Shown piece after piece: positions 32,787-43,207 of a stretch of DNA of 64,000 nucleotides. Position numbers and translations under genes: made by a program. Origin of the DNA: Novosphingobium sp. MW5 (GTDB taxonomy: Bacteria; Pseudomonadota; Alphaproteobacteria; Sphingomonadales; Sphingomonadaceae); contig JAPCWB010000001.1 in assembly GCA_025938935.1 (NCBI GenBank), positions 1 to 64,000 on the forward strand, read 5' to 3'. The first letter of the stretch is position 1. Each line of letters opens with the position of its first letter. The notes beneath the pieces were generated by a model. The model was not told the DNA's origin. It did no database searches and saw only the letters and a program-made list of their open reading frames with translations.

Positions 32787-33606
32787 CGACCAGCTTTTCA
32801 CTCAGCGCCCACAACCGCTCCCCATTCGCCGGATCATGCGCGATCGGGTTCGGCACACGAGGGGCGCGGCAGTAGTAATAGCCGCCGTTTTCCAGCACCT
32901 CGGCAGGCTGAGAGTTCAGCCACAGCAGCGTTTCCGCGCCCTTCTCCGGCGTGATCTTCTCCAGCGCGTCGGTGTGCGCTCGCGTGGTATCGGGGACGTG
33001 GGAAAAGAAGTTCGATGCCACGGTTCCCGGATGGAACGAGTATGCCAGCAAGCCCTGCCCGCCGAACCGCCGCGCCAGTTCGGCCGCGAAGATCACATTG
33101 GCGAGCTTGCCGCTGCAATAGGCCGCGCCCGGCGAATTCGCGAGCGGGTCCTGCAGGTTGTCCCAGTTGAGGCCGGGAATCATCTCACTGCCGTCCGAAC
33201 TGGTGTTGATCACGCGCGGCTGCGATGCGGCCAGCAGCAAGGGCAGCAGCCGCGTGGTCAGAACGAAGGGACCGAGGTGATTGCCGGCGAAGCTCTCTTC
33301 CAGGCCCTCGGACGTCACCCTCGGCTCGGAGATCATACCGCCGGCGTTGTTGGCCAGCAGGTCGATCCGGTCCGTGAGCGCGGCAATTTCGTCCGCCAGC
33401 CGCGCGGCATCGGTCATCAACGACAAGTCGCCGCGCAGCATGGTAATGTCCGCACACGGGGCGGCGGCGCGCAGGTCTGCCTCGGCCTCCGCGCAACGCT
33501 GCGCATTGCGCCCGACGGCAATCACCCGCCAGCCGTCGCTCGCCAGAGCCCTCGCTGCCGCCAGCCCCACGCCCGCGCTGGCCCCCGTAATGACGGCTGT
33601 TGGCAT
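32770..33606 (-). CDS. SDR-family oxidoreductase (retinol-dehydrogenase-like)
   Basis: Short-chain dehydrogenase of 278 residues with TGASAGVG, LLANNAGGM, TSSDG and the active site YCSGK. The long loop after the NAG motif and PGTVASNFF resemble the WWOX/retinol-dehydrogenase-like subgroup of SDRs. It overlaps the upstream SDR gene (TGATG), so both are made from one message. The C-terminal residues VASSRA and the stop are encoded by the palindromic repeat copy 3. Confidence 0.88.
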   Translation of the reverse strand: MPTAVITGASAGVGLAAARALASDGWRVIAVGRNAQRCAEAEADLRAAAPCADITMLRGDLSLMTDAARLADEIAALTDRIDLLANNAGGMISEPRVTSEGLEESFAGNHLGPFVLTTRLLPLLLAASQPRVINTSSDGSEMIPGLNWDNLQDPLANSPGAAYCSGKLANVIFAAELARRFGGQGLLAYSFHPGTVASNFFSHVPDTTRAHTDALEKITPEKGAETLLWLNSQPAEVLENGGYYYCRAPRVPNPIAHDPANGERLWALSEKLVASSRA

Positions 33607-34361
33607 CAGCTGACCACGCGGCCGCCGTTCACGCCGATGGTCTGGCCGTTCACGTAGCCTGAGTCCTCATGGCACAACCAGGCGCAGGCATTGGCGATGT
33701 CGTTCGGTTCGCCCAGGCGGCGCACCGGAATGGCTTGCAGCAGCATTTCGGTGGGGATCTGGAACTTGTCGCGGTTCGCCTCGGACATGATCGTGCCCAT
33801 CACCGATCCCGGCGGAATATTGTTCACCGTGATACCCAGCGGGCCAAGCTCCTGCGCCATCGAGCGGGTCAGCGTGATCACCGCGCCCTTGGAGCTCGAA
33901 TAGGTGCACATGCCCACCGCGCCCGTCTGCCCGCTTGATGAGGAGATGTTGACGATGCGGCCCCAGCCCTTCGCCTTCATGTCCGCCAGCACTTCCTGCG
34001 CGACGATGATCTGGCCGAGGACATTGATCTTGTAGACCACTTCCCAGCGCGCTTCGGTGATCTCCTCGAAGGGTACGAAGTCGGTCACGCCGGCATTGTT
34101 GACGAGGATCGTGACGGGTCCGAAGCGCTCGCGCAATTTGGCGACCGCCGCCTTGACCTGCGCCCGGTCGGAAATGTCGGCCCCTAGCGCAATCGCCTCG
34201 CCGCCAGCCGCCTTGATCGCGGCGACCGTATCGGCGCAGAGTTCCTCTTTCAGATCAAGCACGCCGATCGCCACGCCGTCCTTAGCCAGCCGCTTGGCAC
34301 AGGCCGCGCCGATGCCTGCCTGTCCGCCCGTGACGAGTGCCACCTTGTTTGCCATTTCCAT
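33606..34361 (-). CDS. SDR-family oxidoreductase (FabG-like)
   Basis: Short-chain dehydrogenase of 251 residues with cofactor motif TGGQAGIG, NNAGVTDFV, and active site SSSSGQTGAVGMCTYSSSK. The C-terminus YVNGQTIGVNGGRVV is typical of FabG-like 3-oxoacyl reductases and secondary-alcohol dehydrogenases. It lies 81 bases downstream of hyuA on the same strand, so hyuB-hyuA-SDR-SDR may form one operon. Confidence 0.92.
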   Translation of the reverse strand: MEMANKVALVTGGQAGIGAACAKRLAKDGVAIGVLDLKEELCADTVAAIKAAGGEAIALGADISDRAQVKAAVAKLRERFGPVTILVNNAGVTDFVPFEEITEARWEVVYKINVLGQIIVAQEVLADMKAKGWGRIVNISSSSGQTGAVGMCTYSSSKGAVITLTRSMAQELGPLGITVNNIPPGSVMGTIMSEANRDKFQIPTEMLLQAIPVRRLGEPNDIANACAWLCHEDSGYVNGQTIGVNGGRVVS

Positions 34362-34442
34362 CGTCCTCTCAATCAGGAGGCGGACGCTATGCCGCCCGCC
34401 CAGCGAAAGGAAGCAGGCCGCGCGGCATATCGTGGAGGCGGA

Positions 34443-36518
34443 TCAGGCCTTGATCAGTTCATAATCGCCCGAGGCATCGACCAGCGCCTGCCAGCCCGGA
34501 TAGACCACGATGGTGGTGAAGGTCTCCTCGATGATTGCCGGCGATGGCACCGTGTGACCTGGCTGGAGATCGCGGCCGAGGTAGACCGGAACGTCGCCGA
34601 AGCCCTGCCCAAGGTTGGCGCGGCGGGTCTTGGCCGGAACGGGAGCACTTGCCGCGCTGGCCGAACCGCCCGCCGCCGATGGGCTGGGCGTGACGACATG
34701 GCTGGCGAGGCGGACGCCGGTTACTTCGGGCACTTCATGGTCGCGCACGTGGTTGTATTCCGCCATGTGGCGCGCATTGAAGGCGGCGATGGCGCGGTCG
34801 CCGAGGCCTTCGTCGACAAAGCTCAGATCGCCGAGCGCGCCTTCGGGGGCGATGTCAAAGGTGAGCGAGAAGTTCTGGCCCGGGTAGCGCATGTTGATTC
34901 GGTAGTTCGCCTTGACCTGATCCCGGCTGAAGCCAGCGCTGGTGAAATACCGTTCAGCACGGGCAACAAGCTCGCTCCAAAGGTCGCGCAGCTTGCCAAG
35001 ATCGAGCGCATTGGCGGGTGCGATCAGCGAGCGTTCCTCGTCGATGGCCGGATCGGCAACCAAAGTGCCGAGCGCCGAGAAAGTCGGCGATGCCTTGGGC
35101 ACCAGCACACGGGAAATGCCCAGATCCTCGGCCTGGATCGCGGCGAAGGCGGGGCCATTGCCGCCATAGGCTAGCATAACGAGGTCCTTGGGATCGATGC
35201 CCTTGCCCGCCGTGGTGCGGCGCACGCCCTGGCTCATGTTGGCATTGACCACGCGCCAGCAATCGAAGGCGGCCTGTTCTGCATCGCCGTGACCCATCTG
35301 GTCGGCGATACCTTGGAACGCCTCGGCGACACCCGCCTTGGTCAGCGTGAAGCTGCCACCGGCAAAGCCCTCGTCGGTCGAGAGGATGCCGAGCATGACC
35401 AAAGCGTCAGTCACCGTCGGTTCGGTCCCGCCGCGGCCATAGGCCATCGGCCCCGGCTCCGACCCGGCGGAGCGCGGACCGACTTGCAGCGCGCCCGCGT
35501 GGACGTGGCAGATCGAGCCGCCGCCCGCGCCCAGCGTCTCCACCTTCACCATCGGCACGCCGATCAGGTAGCGGTGGTGCATGTTCCACCCGGCCTCAGC
35601 CGGTGCCTCGCCATCGATGACGAGGCTCATGTCATAGCTGGTGCCGCCCATGTCGACGCAGAGCAGGTTCGGACAGCCCTTGGCGCGGCCGGCATGGGCC
35701 GAGCCGATCACCCCGCCCGCCGGCCCGGAAGCCAGTACGCGGATGGGTGAGCCTTCGATGTAGTCGACGCTCATCACCCCGCCCGATGCCTGCATGACCA
35801 TCAGCTGGCCCGGATAGCCGCCGTCCTTCAGGCGGCTCACCAGCCGGTCGAGGTAGTGCCGCACGCGCGGCGCGACGAAGGCGTTGACCACGGTGGTGCT
35901 GGTACGATCGTATTCAGGCGCGCGCGGCAGAACTTCGTGGCTGAGCGAGACGGCAACACCGGGCAGTTCCTCGGCCGCGATCTCGGCAATCCGCTTCTCA
36001 TGCGCACTGTTCACGTGAGCGAAGAGCAGCGACACGGCGAGCGATTCCACGCCCTGCTTCTTGAGCTGGCGGCAGGCATGGCGGACGCTGTCGTCGTCGA
36101 GCGGCTTGTGCACCGTACCATCGTGCAGCACGCGCTCGGCCACGGTGAGGCGGCGGCGGCGCGGGGTTATCTGCTTGGGCGGGGCGAGGCGGACGTCCCA
36201 GATGTCCTCCTTGTAGCCGCGGCGGTATTCGATCTCGTCACGGAATCCTTCGGTGGTGATAAGGCCGGTCAGCGCGCCGTTCATTTCGATCAGCGTGTTG
36301 TCCGCAACCGTCGTGCCGTGGACGATGGCATCGCATTTTGCGAGGAAGTCGCCGAGCGGCAGCCCTTCCTTGCCGGCCAGCGTTTCCAGCCCCTGCATCA
36401 CGCCCAGCGAGCGATCCTCCGGTGTCGAGAGGTTCTTGTGGAGGACGACCGCGCCGTCCTTCAGCATGGCGAAGTCAGTAAACGTGCCGCCGATGTCGAT
36501 GCCGATGCGATAGGTCAT
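34443..36518 (-). CDS. hyuA: Hydantoinase/oxoprolinase A-type subunit
   Basis: ATP-dependent amidohydrolase/carboxylase subunit of the HyuA family (N-methylhydantoinase, oxoprolinase and acetone/acetophenone carboxylase relatives). The 691-residue protein shows the N-terminal IGIDIGGTFTDFAML phosphate-binding motif, CDAIVHGTTVADNTLIE, and the central VDMGGTSYDMSLV and LGAGGGSI regions of the actin-like ATPase core. It overlaps hyuB by 4 bases. With two SDR genes downstream, a route of ketone or lactam breakdown is possible. The substrate is not visible. Confidence 0.93.
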   Translation of the reverse strand: MTYRIGIDIGGTFTDFAMLKDGAVVLHKNLSTPEDRSLGVMQGLETLAGKEGLPLGDFLAKCDAIVHGTTVADNTLIEMNGALTGLITTEGFRDEIEYRRGYKEDIWDVRLAPPKQITPRRRRLTVAERVLHDGTVHKPLDDDSVRHACRQLKKQGVESLAVSLLFAHVNSAHEKRIAEIAAEELPGVAVSLSHEVLPRAPEYDRTSTTVVNAFVAPRVRHYLDRLVSRLKDGGYPGQLMVMQASGGVMSVDYIEGSPIRVLASGPAGGVIGSAHAGRAKGCPNLLCVDMGGTSYDMSLVIDGEAPAEAGWNMHHRYLIGVPMVKVETLGAGGGSICHVHAGALQVGPRSAGSEPGPMAYGRGGTEPTVTDALVMLGILSTDEGFAGGSFTLTKAGVAEAFQGIADQMGHGDAEQAAFDCWRVVNANMSQGVRRTTAGKGIDPKDLVMLAYGGNGPAFAAIQAEDLGISRVLVPKASPTFSALGTLVADPAIDEERSLIAPANALDLGKLRDLWSELVARAERYFTSAGFSRDQVKANYRINMRYPGQNFSLTFDIAPEGALGDLSFVDEGLGDRAIAAFNARHMAEYNHVRDHEVPEVTGVRLASHVVTPSPSAAGGSASAASAPVPAKTRRANLGQGFGDVPVYLGRDLQPGHTVPSPAIIEETFTTIVVYPGWQALVDASGDYELIKA

Positions 36519-38314
36519 GCGGCCATCTCCCGACGAAGCGCTTCAGTCGCAGCATGGTCCACTTCAAGCGTGTAATCCTCAAGGCTGCCGGTCAGCACCA
36601 CGCCATACTTTGCGCGCGCGGCCTCAAGCGAAACGTACTCATCGAGCACGTCCTCCTTCACCGCCTCCGGATCCCGCGCCAGGGCCGGGCCGAAGCCCGC
36701 GCCGCCGCCGTGCTGGTAGGCGATCACGGCATTGGCGGGCAGCTGTGCCTGCGCCGTGCGCTCGATCTTGTACTGACCCGGAGATCCCCATTCGAAATGG
36801 TTGGTATAGGGAATGGCATCATCGCCGCCGCACATGCCGCGCAAGGGGTGATCGGCGCTGACCATCCAGGCCATCGCCATCGTCGGGCCGAGCACCTGCT
36901 TGACGTTGAGGCTGCCCGGAGACCCGCGCCACTGGCCCGCGCCGCCGCCATCCGTGGTCATCTCACGGCTGATGTTGAGGATCGGAAAGCGCGCCTCCGC
37001 GTCCTCCGCTTCAGACAGGAGCAGGTTCCCAAGGCTGACCGGACAGGAGCCCCAGCCGTCGATGCCCTTCACGGCCGAGGAGTCCATAGAGCGGCAGTCG
37101 ACGCCCTGATCCATCCACATGCCGTGCTCATTGAAGCCGATCACCGCATTGGGCATACCGATCTTGTAAAGCTGCGGCTGGGCGCGTTCGGGCACGACGG
37201 CGGACAGCGCGAGGCACACCGCCTCAGTAATCTCACAGGCGGGGTGGAAGCTCCCGAGCGCCGCGGGCTTGTTGGGTGGCGGCTGAGCGATGCAGCCTTC
37301 GGGAATGACGATGTCGACCGCGTCGAAGCAGCCCTCGTTCTTCACGATCGTCGGATCGACCATCGCCACGACCTGCGTCATCACATAGCTGCGCGAATTG
37401 GCGAAGGTGTTCCAAACGCCGACAAGGTCCTGCCGGTCATCGGTGCCGGTGAGGTCGACCGTCAGGCTGTCTCCCTTGATCGTGCAGGTCACATGGACCT
37501 TCACGTCCTTGGTGCCCATCGTATCGGCATCGATCAGCACGGTCGCTTCATAGGCACCGTCAGGCCATGCGGCGAATTCGGCGCGCATCCGGCGTTCGGT
37601 GTGGGATATCGAGTGGTTGATCGCCGCCTTGATCACCTCGCCGCCATGCCGCGCGATCAGCGCCTCCAGCCGCTTCACCCCCTGCTGCACGCCGCCGATC
37701 ATCGCCGCGAGATCGCCGGCGATGGTGGCGAAGCGGTTGTTGCGGACGACCATGTCGAACACGTCCTTGCGGCGCTGGCCCCGGTGGACCAGCTTGACGC
37801 AGGGGAACTGCACGCCTTCGGTGAACACGTCCGTCGCCTCTAGCGTGAAGCCGCCCGGATCCTTGCCGCCGGTATCGCCCTGATGGGCCTGGAGCGTGAT
37901 GAACAGGATCAGCTCTCCCTCGGGCGAATAGACCGGCGAATAGACGCAGTAATCGGGCAAGTGCCCGCCGCCGTGATCGGGATCGTTGGACAGCAGCACG
38001 TCGCCCGGGCCGATATCGTAGTCCTCCATGTTCATCAGCGCCCAGCGGACCATCATCTGGTTGACGAAAGTCAGCTGCGGCGTCCCGATCGCGCCCATGG
38101 CCAGCCGCCCGTGGGCATCGACAATGGCGGCATTGCGCTCGTTCGATGAATTGATGATTGGCGATGAAGCCGCCCGGCCAAGGTGCGTCGCGCTTTCGAA
38201 GCAGACGGTTTCAAAGGCGCCGCGAATTATGTCGGCAGTAACCGGATCGATTGTGGCGGCAGTCGGCAACGGTTCCCGCCGGGCGGCGAGCTTGCGGTTC
38301 AGTTCGAAGGACAT
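36515..38314 (-). CDS. hyuB: Hydantoinase/oxoprolinase B-type subunit
   Basis: Partner of HyuA. The 599-residue protein has typical HyuB segments: TADIIRGAFETVCFE near the start, GDVLLSNDPDHGGGHLPDYC (metal-ligand His/Asp cluster), and a C-terminal GGGGAGFGPALARDPE-like stretch at about residues 540-558. It is upstream of and overlaps hyuA, the usual A/B pairing. No gamma subunit (as in acetone carboxylase) is visible, which argues against the acetone carboxylase subtype. Confidence 0.93.
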   Translation of the reverse strand: MSFELNRKLAARREPLPTAATIDPVTADIIRGAFETVCFESATHLGRAASSPIINSSNERNAAIVDAHGRLAMGAIGTPQLTFVNQMMVRWALMNMEDYDIGPGDVLLSNDPDHGGGHLPDYCVYSPVYSPEGELILFITLQAHQGDTGGKDPGGFTLEATDVFTEGVQFPCVKLVHRGQRRKDVFDMVVRNNRFATIAGDLAAMIGGVQQGVKRLEALIARHGGEVIKAAINHSISHTERRMRAEFAAWPDGAYEATVLIDADTMGTKDVKVHVTCTIKGDSLTVDLTGTDDRQDLVGVWNTFANSRSYVMTQVVAMVDPTIVKNEGCFDAVDIVIPEGCIAQPPPNKPAALGSFHPACEITEAVCLALSAVVPERAQPQLYKIGMPNAVIGFNEHGMWMDQGVDCRSMDSSAVKGIDGWGSCPVSLGNLLLSEAEDAEARFPILNISREMTTDGGGAGQWRGSPGSLNVKQVLGPTMAMAWMVSADHPLRGMCGGDDAIPYTNHFEWGSPGQYKIERTAQAQLPANAVIAYQHGGGAGFGPALARDPEAVKEDVLDEYVSLEAARAKYGVVLTGSLEDYTLEVDHAATEALRREMAA

Positions 38315-38412
38315 TGCGCCTTCCCTCTCCCAATCGTTTCGGGAAGAGTTAGGCGGCAGCGCCCGCCAGCCGCTCTACAGCGAGCGCCAGATCATATGCA
38401 GCAGGCGAAGGC

Positions 38413-39036
38413 TTAGCTGAGGACTGTCTTCAGACCGTCGACCACGTATTGTGCGGCCAATGCCGCGAGCAGCACGCCAAGCAGGCGGGTGATCACCGCC
38501 TCCACGTGCTTGCCGAGCAGCTTCATCAGCGGCGCGGCGGCGATCAGCGCCACCAGCGTCAGCAGCACGACAGCCAGCATGGCACCGAGGATGACCAGCG
38601 TCTCTTCGGTCCCCTGCGCCCGCGCGGTGAGCAGCATGATCGTGGCGATCGAGCCCGGCCCGGCGATCATCGGCATGGCCATGGGGAAGACCGAAACGTC
38701 CTCCACTTCCGGCGTGCCGCGCAGTTCCTCGGCGCGCTTTTCGCGGCGTTCAGTGCGCTTTTCGAAGACCATGTCCATCGCGATGAAGAACAGCATGATG
38801 CCGCCCGCGATGCGGAACGAGTTGAGCTCGATATGCAGCGCGCCCAGCAACTGTTCACCAAACAGTGCAAAGACCAGCAGGATCACTGCCGCGATCAGGC
38901 AGGCCCGCGCGGCCATTGTCACGGCCTGCTTGCGGCTCGCGCCCGAAGACAGCCCCGCATAGATCGGCGCGCAGCCGGGCGGGTCGATCACGACGAAAAG
39001 GGTGACGAAGGCAGAGAGGAAAAGGTCGAGCAACAA
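38413..39036 (-). CDS. MarC-family integral membrane protein
   Basis: Inner-membrane protein of 207 residues with six hydrophobic segments and the family motifs VIDPPGCAPIYAGL and AMPMIAGPGSIATIML. The MarC/UPF0056 family has no settled function. It begins a minus-strand run of genes spaced only a few bases apart (next upstream gene ends at 39041). Confidence 0.9.
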   Translation of the reverse strand: MLLDLFLSAFVTLFVVIDPPGCAPIYAGLSSGASRKQAVTMAARACLIAAVILLVFALFGEQLLGALHIELNSFRIAGGIMLFFIAMDMVFEKRTERREKRAEELRGTPEVEDVSVFPMAMPMIAGPGSIATIMLLTARAQGTEETLVILGAMLAVVLLTLVALIAAAPLMKLLGKHVEAVITRLLGVLLAALAAQYVVDGLKTVLS

Positions 39037-39040
39037 AGCC

Positions 39041-39757
39041 TCAGTTCTTCACCGGCGCATCGACCGATTCGATCAGCACCGGGCTTTCCGCGCCGTCCTT
39101 CTTCCACGAGACGGAAAGGTTGCGCGCGCCGCTGGGATCGACCGTCACGTCCCACCACAGCGTGCCGTCAAGCGACTTGCCAGAACGCTGCGCCGGGTCG
39201 AGCGGAGCAAGGTCCTTTGCCTTCACTTCCTTGAATTTGGGCGGTGGTCCAGCCGGACGCTTGCCTCGGTCCGGGCAGTCGGCAATCTGGCCGGAGAGCA
39301 TTTCCGGGGCCAGAAGCGGCTCTTTCAGCTCGTCGCCATGATCGAGCACCCATTTGTACTTGCCGTCCTTCTGGCGCTGCCAGATCGTGGTGAAATAGCC
39401 GTTCATGTCCTTGGCACCCTGCCAGGCACCATGGCTGACCATCAACGAACCGTCGCAGCTCGACCAGACGATGTGCGGCTGCCATTTGACCGATTGCGGC
39501 GGGTTGGCGCGGCCCTTCAGCCAGGCTTGTGCATAGGTCATCTGCGGCACGAACATCACCGCATCTGCGGCTGCATTGGCGGCAAAGGCGGTCCACTGGC
39601 CTTTTTCCTGCGCCAGCTTGGCGAAGGCAATTTCTGCCGCGATCACGGCGGACGGGTTGGCGTAGGAATTGCGCATGTTGCGCTGCTGCTGGCGATCCTG
39701 CGCCGAGGCACCTGAGGCCAGCGCGAGCAGCGCAAGAGCGAGCGCGGCGCGCCTCAC
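39041..39757 (-). CDS. Exported NTF2-like protein of unknown function
   Basis: A 238-residue protein with a signal peptide ([20 protein letters not shown]). The middle region ([19 protein letters not shown]-type helix, then [20 protein letters not shown] and [11 protein letters not shown]) has the layout of a SnoaL/DUF4440-type NTF2 fold. It overlaps folD by 4 bases (ATGA), and MarC follows closely. Function is not evident. Confidence 0.8.
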   Translation of the reverse strand: MRRAALALALLALASGASAQDRQQQRNMRNSYANPSAVIAAEIAFAKLAQEKGQWTAFAANAAADAVMFVPQMTYAQAWLKGRANPPQSVKWQPHIVWSSCDGSLMVSHGAWQGAKDMNGYFTTIWQRQKDGKYKWVLDHGDELKEPLLAPEMLSGQIADCPDRGKRPAGPPPKFKEVKAKDLAPLDPAQRSGKSLDGTLWWDVTVDPSGARNLSVSWKKDGAESPVLIESVDAPVKN

Positions 39758-40653
39758 AGCACGGCCTCATCGAATTCGATGCCGGCATTGCGATGCGCGG
39801 CAACCAGCGTGTTGCGCAGCAGAACGGCGATGGTCATGGGGCCTACTCCTCCGGGAACCGGCGTAATGGCGCCGGCCACCTGAACTGCCGATGCATAGTC
39901 GACATCGCCGACCAGCTTGCCCTTGGGCGAGGTTTCGCTGGGAGGCAGGCGGTTGATGCCGACGTCGATCACGGTCGCGCCCGGCTTGATCCAGTCACCC
40001 TTGACCATTTCGGCGCGGCCCACGGCGGCAACGACGATATCGGCGCGGCGGACGACTTCGGGCAGATCCTTGGTGCGGCTGTGCGCCACCGTCACCGTGC
40101 AGCTTTCCGCCAGCAGGAGCTGCGCCATCGGCTTGCCGACGATGTTCGAACGGCCGATCACGACGGCATCGAGGCCTGAAAGCGAACCCATCCTGTCCTT
40201 CAGCAGCATCAGGCAGCCCAGCGGCGTGCAGGGCACGAAGCCCGGCAGCCCCACCGACAGCCGGCCCGAATTGACCACGTGAAACCCGTCGACATCCTTG
40301 TCCGGGCTGATCGTGGAGATGACCTTCTGCTCGTCGATATGGGCCGGCAGCGGCAATTGCACGAGGATGCCGTCGACCGCCGGATCGGCGTTCAGCCGCT
40401 CGACAAGGTCAAGCAGCGCGCCTTCGTCGGTGTTCTCGTCGAGCTTGTGCTCGAACGAATTCATCCCGCATTCGACCGTCTGCTTGCCCTTGCTGCGGAC
40501 ATAGACCTGGCTGGCGGGGTCCTCGCCCACCAGCACGACTGCGAGGCCTGCCTTGCGGCCGGCGTGCACCTCGAACTGGGCTGCGGCTACCGCGATGCGG
40601 GCGCGCAGGCTTTCGGCAAAGGCTTTGCCGTCGATGATGGAAGCCGTGCTCAC
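39754..40653 (-). CDS. folD: Bifunctional methylenetetrahydrofolate dehydrogenase/cyclohydrolase
   Basis: Cytoplasmic one-carbon enzyme that converts 5,10-methylene-THF to 10-formyl-THF with NADP. The 299-residue protein contains the family signatures [14 protein letters not shown]-type active-site Tyr/Lys segment (about 50-63), [29 protein letters not shown], and [15 protein letters not shown]. It overlaps yggT upstream and the exported NTF2-like gene downstream by 4 bases each. Confidence 0.97.
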   Translation of the reverse strand: MSTASIIDGKAFAESLRARIAVAAAQFEVHAGRKAGLAVVLVGEDPASQVYVRSKGKQTVECGMNSFEHKLDENTDEGALLDLVERLNADPAVDGILVQLPLPAHIDEQKVISTISPDKDVDGFHVVNSGRLSVGLPGFVPCTPLGCLMLLKDRMGSLSGLDAVVIGRSNIVGKPMAQLLLAESCTVTVAHSRTKDLPEVVRRADIVVAAVGRAEMVKGDWIKPGATVIDVGINRLPPSETSPKGKLVGDVDYASAVQVAGAITPVPGGVGPMTIAVLLRNTLVAAHRNAGIEFDEAVL

Positions 40654-40949
40654 AGGTAGGTCATCGCATAGCGGATCAGCGCCCGGCGGATCAGTTCGAG
40701 CGCGAAGAGCAGGACCAGCGGCGAAAAGTCCATGCCGCCGGTATCGGGCAGCAGCCGCCGGATCGGGTTGAGGATCGGATCGAGCAGGCGGTTGATGCCC
40801 TGATAGACGCTGAGCAGAAAGGTATTCTGCCCGTTGATCACGTTGAACGAGAACAGCAGGCTGAGGATGACCATGACGATGATCAGACCCTGAAGGATCT
40901 GGCTGACCAGATCGAATACGTCGAACAAGATACCGAAAAGCACCGGCAA
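40650..40949 (-). CDS. YggT-family membrane protein
   Basis: A 99-residue two-segment membrane protein with the YggT core ([21 protein letters not shown], and a final helix [15 protein letters not shown]). Family function is poorly defined and linked to osmotic or envelope processes. It is coupled to folD by an ATGA overlap. Confidence 0.9.
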   Translation of the reverse strand: MPVLFGILFDVFDLVSQILQGLIIVMVILSLLFSFNVINGQNTFLLSVYQGINRLLDPILNPIRRLLPDTGGMDFSPLVLLFALELIRRALIRYAMTYL

Positions 40950-41017
40950 CCCCTTACGCTGAATGATTGCCCCGCCTGATAGCGGCAGTGCGCGGCGCTG
41001 TCACCCGCGCTGGTCGA

Positions 41018-41494
41018 TCAGCGTGGCGCTTCGGCAGGTTTGAGGTCCGACATCTCGACATGCCACAGCCGGTCTTCCGGTGTCGAACCGGGAACGTCGT
41101 TGCTGCGGCGGAGGCCCACGCGGCCGGTTTCCACGACACGGCCGGCATCCCGAACCACGACGGGGGCGATGTAGATCAGCGATCCCGCCGCGCCTTCGAC
41201 GCGCGACGGATCGAACTCCAGCGACAAGGCCGAATACTTTCCGAAATGCGCACGCAGGCTGCCGGGGCTGGTTTCGGGGAAATTGCCCCAGGCGGCGTCG
41301 GCGGCCTCCCAGTCATGCGCGGCCAGCGCCGAGCCGTAGTAGGCCAGTACCCGCGCAGGGTCCTCGACCTGGGTCAGGGCGGCCCGGTCCAGCTGCACCT
41401 TGGCGCGCGCAGGCTCGCTTGGTGCCGGAGCAGGCGCGCCGTCGCAGGCCGCGAGAAGCAGCAACGCAATCATCGGGATCATTCGTCTGATCAT
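41018..41494 (-). CDS. Putative lipoprotein
   Basis: A 158-residue protein whose best start is ATG 41494, giving a lipoprotein signal MIRRMIPMIALLLLAACDG with lipobox LLAAC. The longer frame to 41629 runs into the argB 3' region and is rejected. The mature part has two NTF2-like looking segments (VLAYYGSALAAHDWEAADAA; HVEMSDLKPAE). Function unknown. It lies between argB and yggT on the same strand. Confidence 0.75.
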   Translation of the reverse strand: MIRRMIPMIALLLLAACDGAPAPAPSEPARAKVQLDRAALTQVEDPARVLAYYGSALAAHDWEAADAAWGNFPETSPGSLRAHFGKYSALSLEFDPSRVEGAAGSLIYIAPVVVRDAGRVVETGRVGLRRSNDVPGSTPEDRLWHVEMSDLKPAEAPR

Positions 41495-41532
41495 GCCGGG
41501 AACTACGCGCGAAGGCCGCGCGTGTTCCCGCA

Positions 41533-42429
41533 TCAGGCGCGGATCAGGGTTCCGGCGCCCTTTTCGGTAAACATTTCGAGCAGCATCGCGTGGCTGACGC
41601 GGCCATCGAGCACGACAGCCGCCTCGCACCCGGCCTCCACCGCGTGGACACAGGTTTCAAGCTTGGGGATCATGCCGCCGCTGATCGTGCCGTCCTGCTG
41701 CAAACCGGCAATGTCGGCCGGGGTCAGGTCGGTGAGGAGCTGGCCCTGCTTGTCGAGCACGCCCGAAACGTCCGTCAGCAGGAACAGCCGCGCTGCGCCG
41801 AGCGCGCCGGCAATCGCCCCGGCCATGGTATCGGCATTGACGTTATAGGTCTCGCCATCCTCACCCACGGCGATCGGCGCGATCACCGGGATCATGCCGG
41901 CAGCGCAGATGGCGTCGATGATGGTCGTGTCGATCGTGGTCGGGTCGCCGACGAAGCCGAGGTCGATCACCTTTTCGATCTGGCTGTCCGGATCGCGCGT
42001 GGTGCGCTGCGCCTTGGTGGCGGTGACCAGGCCGCCGTCCTTGCCGGAAATGCCCACGGCCTTGCCGCCGGCCCCGGCAATCCAGCTGACGATCTGCTTG
42101 TTGATCGCGCCCGAGAGGACCATCTCGGCAATGTCGGCAGTTGCCTTGTCGGTCACCCGCAGGCCGTCGATCCGCTGGCTGGTAACGCCAAGCTTGGCCA
42201 GCATCGAATCGATCTGCGGCCCGCCACCGTGGACCACCACCGGGTTGATCCCCACCGCGCGCAGCAGGACAACGTCTTCGGCAAAGTCATGCGCCAGGTC
42301 GGGGTTGCCCATGGCATGGCCGCCGTACTTCACCACAAAGGTGCGGCCTTCATAGCGGCGCAGGTAGGGCAGCGCCTCGACGAGGGTTTCGGCCTTGGCC
42401 AGCATTGCGGGATCGTGCGGATTTGCCAT
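41533..42429 (-). CDS. argB: Acetylglutamate kinase
   Basis: Second step of arginine synthesis, phosphorylating N-acetylglutamate. The 298-residue protein shows [11 protein letters not shown] (phosphate-binding Lys), [30 protein letters not shown] and the C-terminal [17 protein letters not shown], all canonical. The GHAMG loop and length agree with arginine-feedback-type enzymes. It precedes the lipoprotein gene and is preceded by the queuosine transporter. Confidence 0.97.
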   Translation of the reverse strand: MANPHDPAMLAKAETLVEALPYLRRYEGRTFVVKYGGHAMGNPDLAHDFAEDVVLLRAVGINPVVVHGGGPQIDSMLAKLGVTSQRIDGLRVTDKATADIAEMVLSGAINKQIVSWIAGAGGKAVGISGKDGGLVTATKAQRTTRDPDSQIEKVIDLGFVGDPTTIDTTIIDAICAAGMIPVIAPIAVGEDGETYNVNADTMAGAIAGALGAARLFLLTDVSGVLDKQGQLLTDLTPADIAGLQQDGTISGGMIPKLETCVHAVEAGCEAAVVLDGRVSHAMLLEMFTEKGAGTLIRA

Positions 42430-42454
42430 GTCCCGGCCCTTTAGTGCGTTTTCG

Positions 42455-43087
42455 TTACGCGTCCACCCGCTTTGCCAGCTTGACCGCTGCCCAGATAATA
42501 ACCGGCACCAGCACGGCGGAGAGCACGACCTTGGCGATCATCTGCCCGACCATCAGGTTCAGGATCGGCCGTTCCCCAAGGAAAGAGACCGAGATGAAGA
42601 TCAGCGTATCGACGATTTGCGAAAGCGCCGCGGCAATGAAGCCGCGCACCCCGGCATTGCCGGCCGCGCCGCGCAGGCGGTCGAAGATCCAGATGTTGAG
42701 CGTAACGGAGATACCATAGGCAAGGATGCCCGCCGCCATCATCCGCCATGACTGGCCAAGGATGATCGGGAAGGCTTCCTTCGCGGGCGGGTACATGTCC
42801 GGGTCGGTGGGCAGCGTCAGCACGAACAGGCTGAGCAGGATCGCGCCGACCAGCGGGGCAAATCCGAAGCGCACGAAACGGTCCGCCATTGCCTTGCCGT
42901 GCATCTGCGCCACGGCGCTGGAAATGCCGACGAGGATCAGGAAGGGAAATATCCCGGCTTCCACCGCCAGCGGCCCGATGGCCACCTGCTTGGCGCCGAG
43001 CACCCCGGCGATGGTCACCATGCCCCCATAGAACAGGGCGAGGAACAGGAGCGAAAGCGGCAAAGCGCGCGGGTTCGTTTCGGTCAT
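42455..43087 (-). CDS. yhhQ: Queuosine precursor transporter (VUT/YhhQ family)
   Basis: Inner-membrane transporter of the VUT family (PF02592) that takes up queuine precursors. The 210-residue protein has six hydrophobic segments with [35 protein letters not shown] and [14 protein letters not shown]. The open frame continues far upstream against the nucleoside transporter, but ATG 43087 ([15 protein letters not shown]) is the natural start. Confidence 0.88.
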   Translation of the reverse strand: MTETNPRALPLSLLFLALFYGGMVTIAGVLGAKQVAIGPLAVEAGIFPFLILVGISSAVAQMHGKAMADRFVRFGFAPLVGAILLSLFVLTLPTDPDMYPPAKEAFPIILGQSWRMMAAGILAYGISVTLNIWIFDRLRGAAGNAGVRGFIAAALSQIVDTLIFISVSFLGERPILNLMVGQMIAKVVLSAVLVPVIIWAAVKLAKRVDA

Positions 43088-43207
43088 GGGAGCGGAGTCT
43101 AGCGAGGATGCCCCGGCTGGGGAAGGGTGTGCCGCAGGGGCTATCCACCGCGCAATGCAGGCGTTAGTCTCAGCCGTAACCGATCTCCCGGGGGAGCCGA
43201 AATCCTT

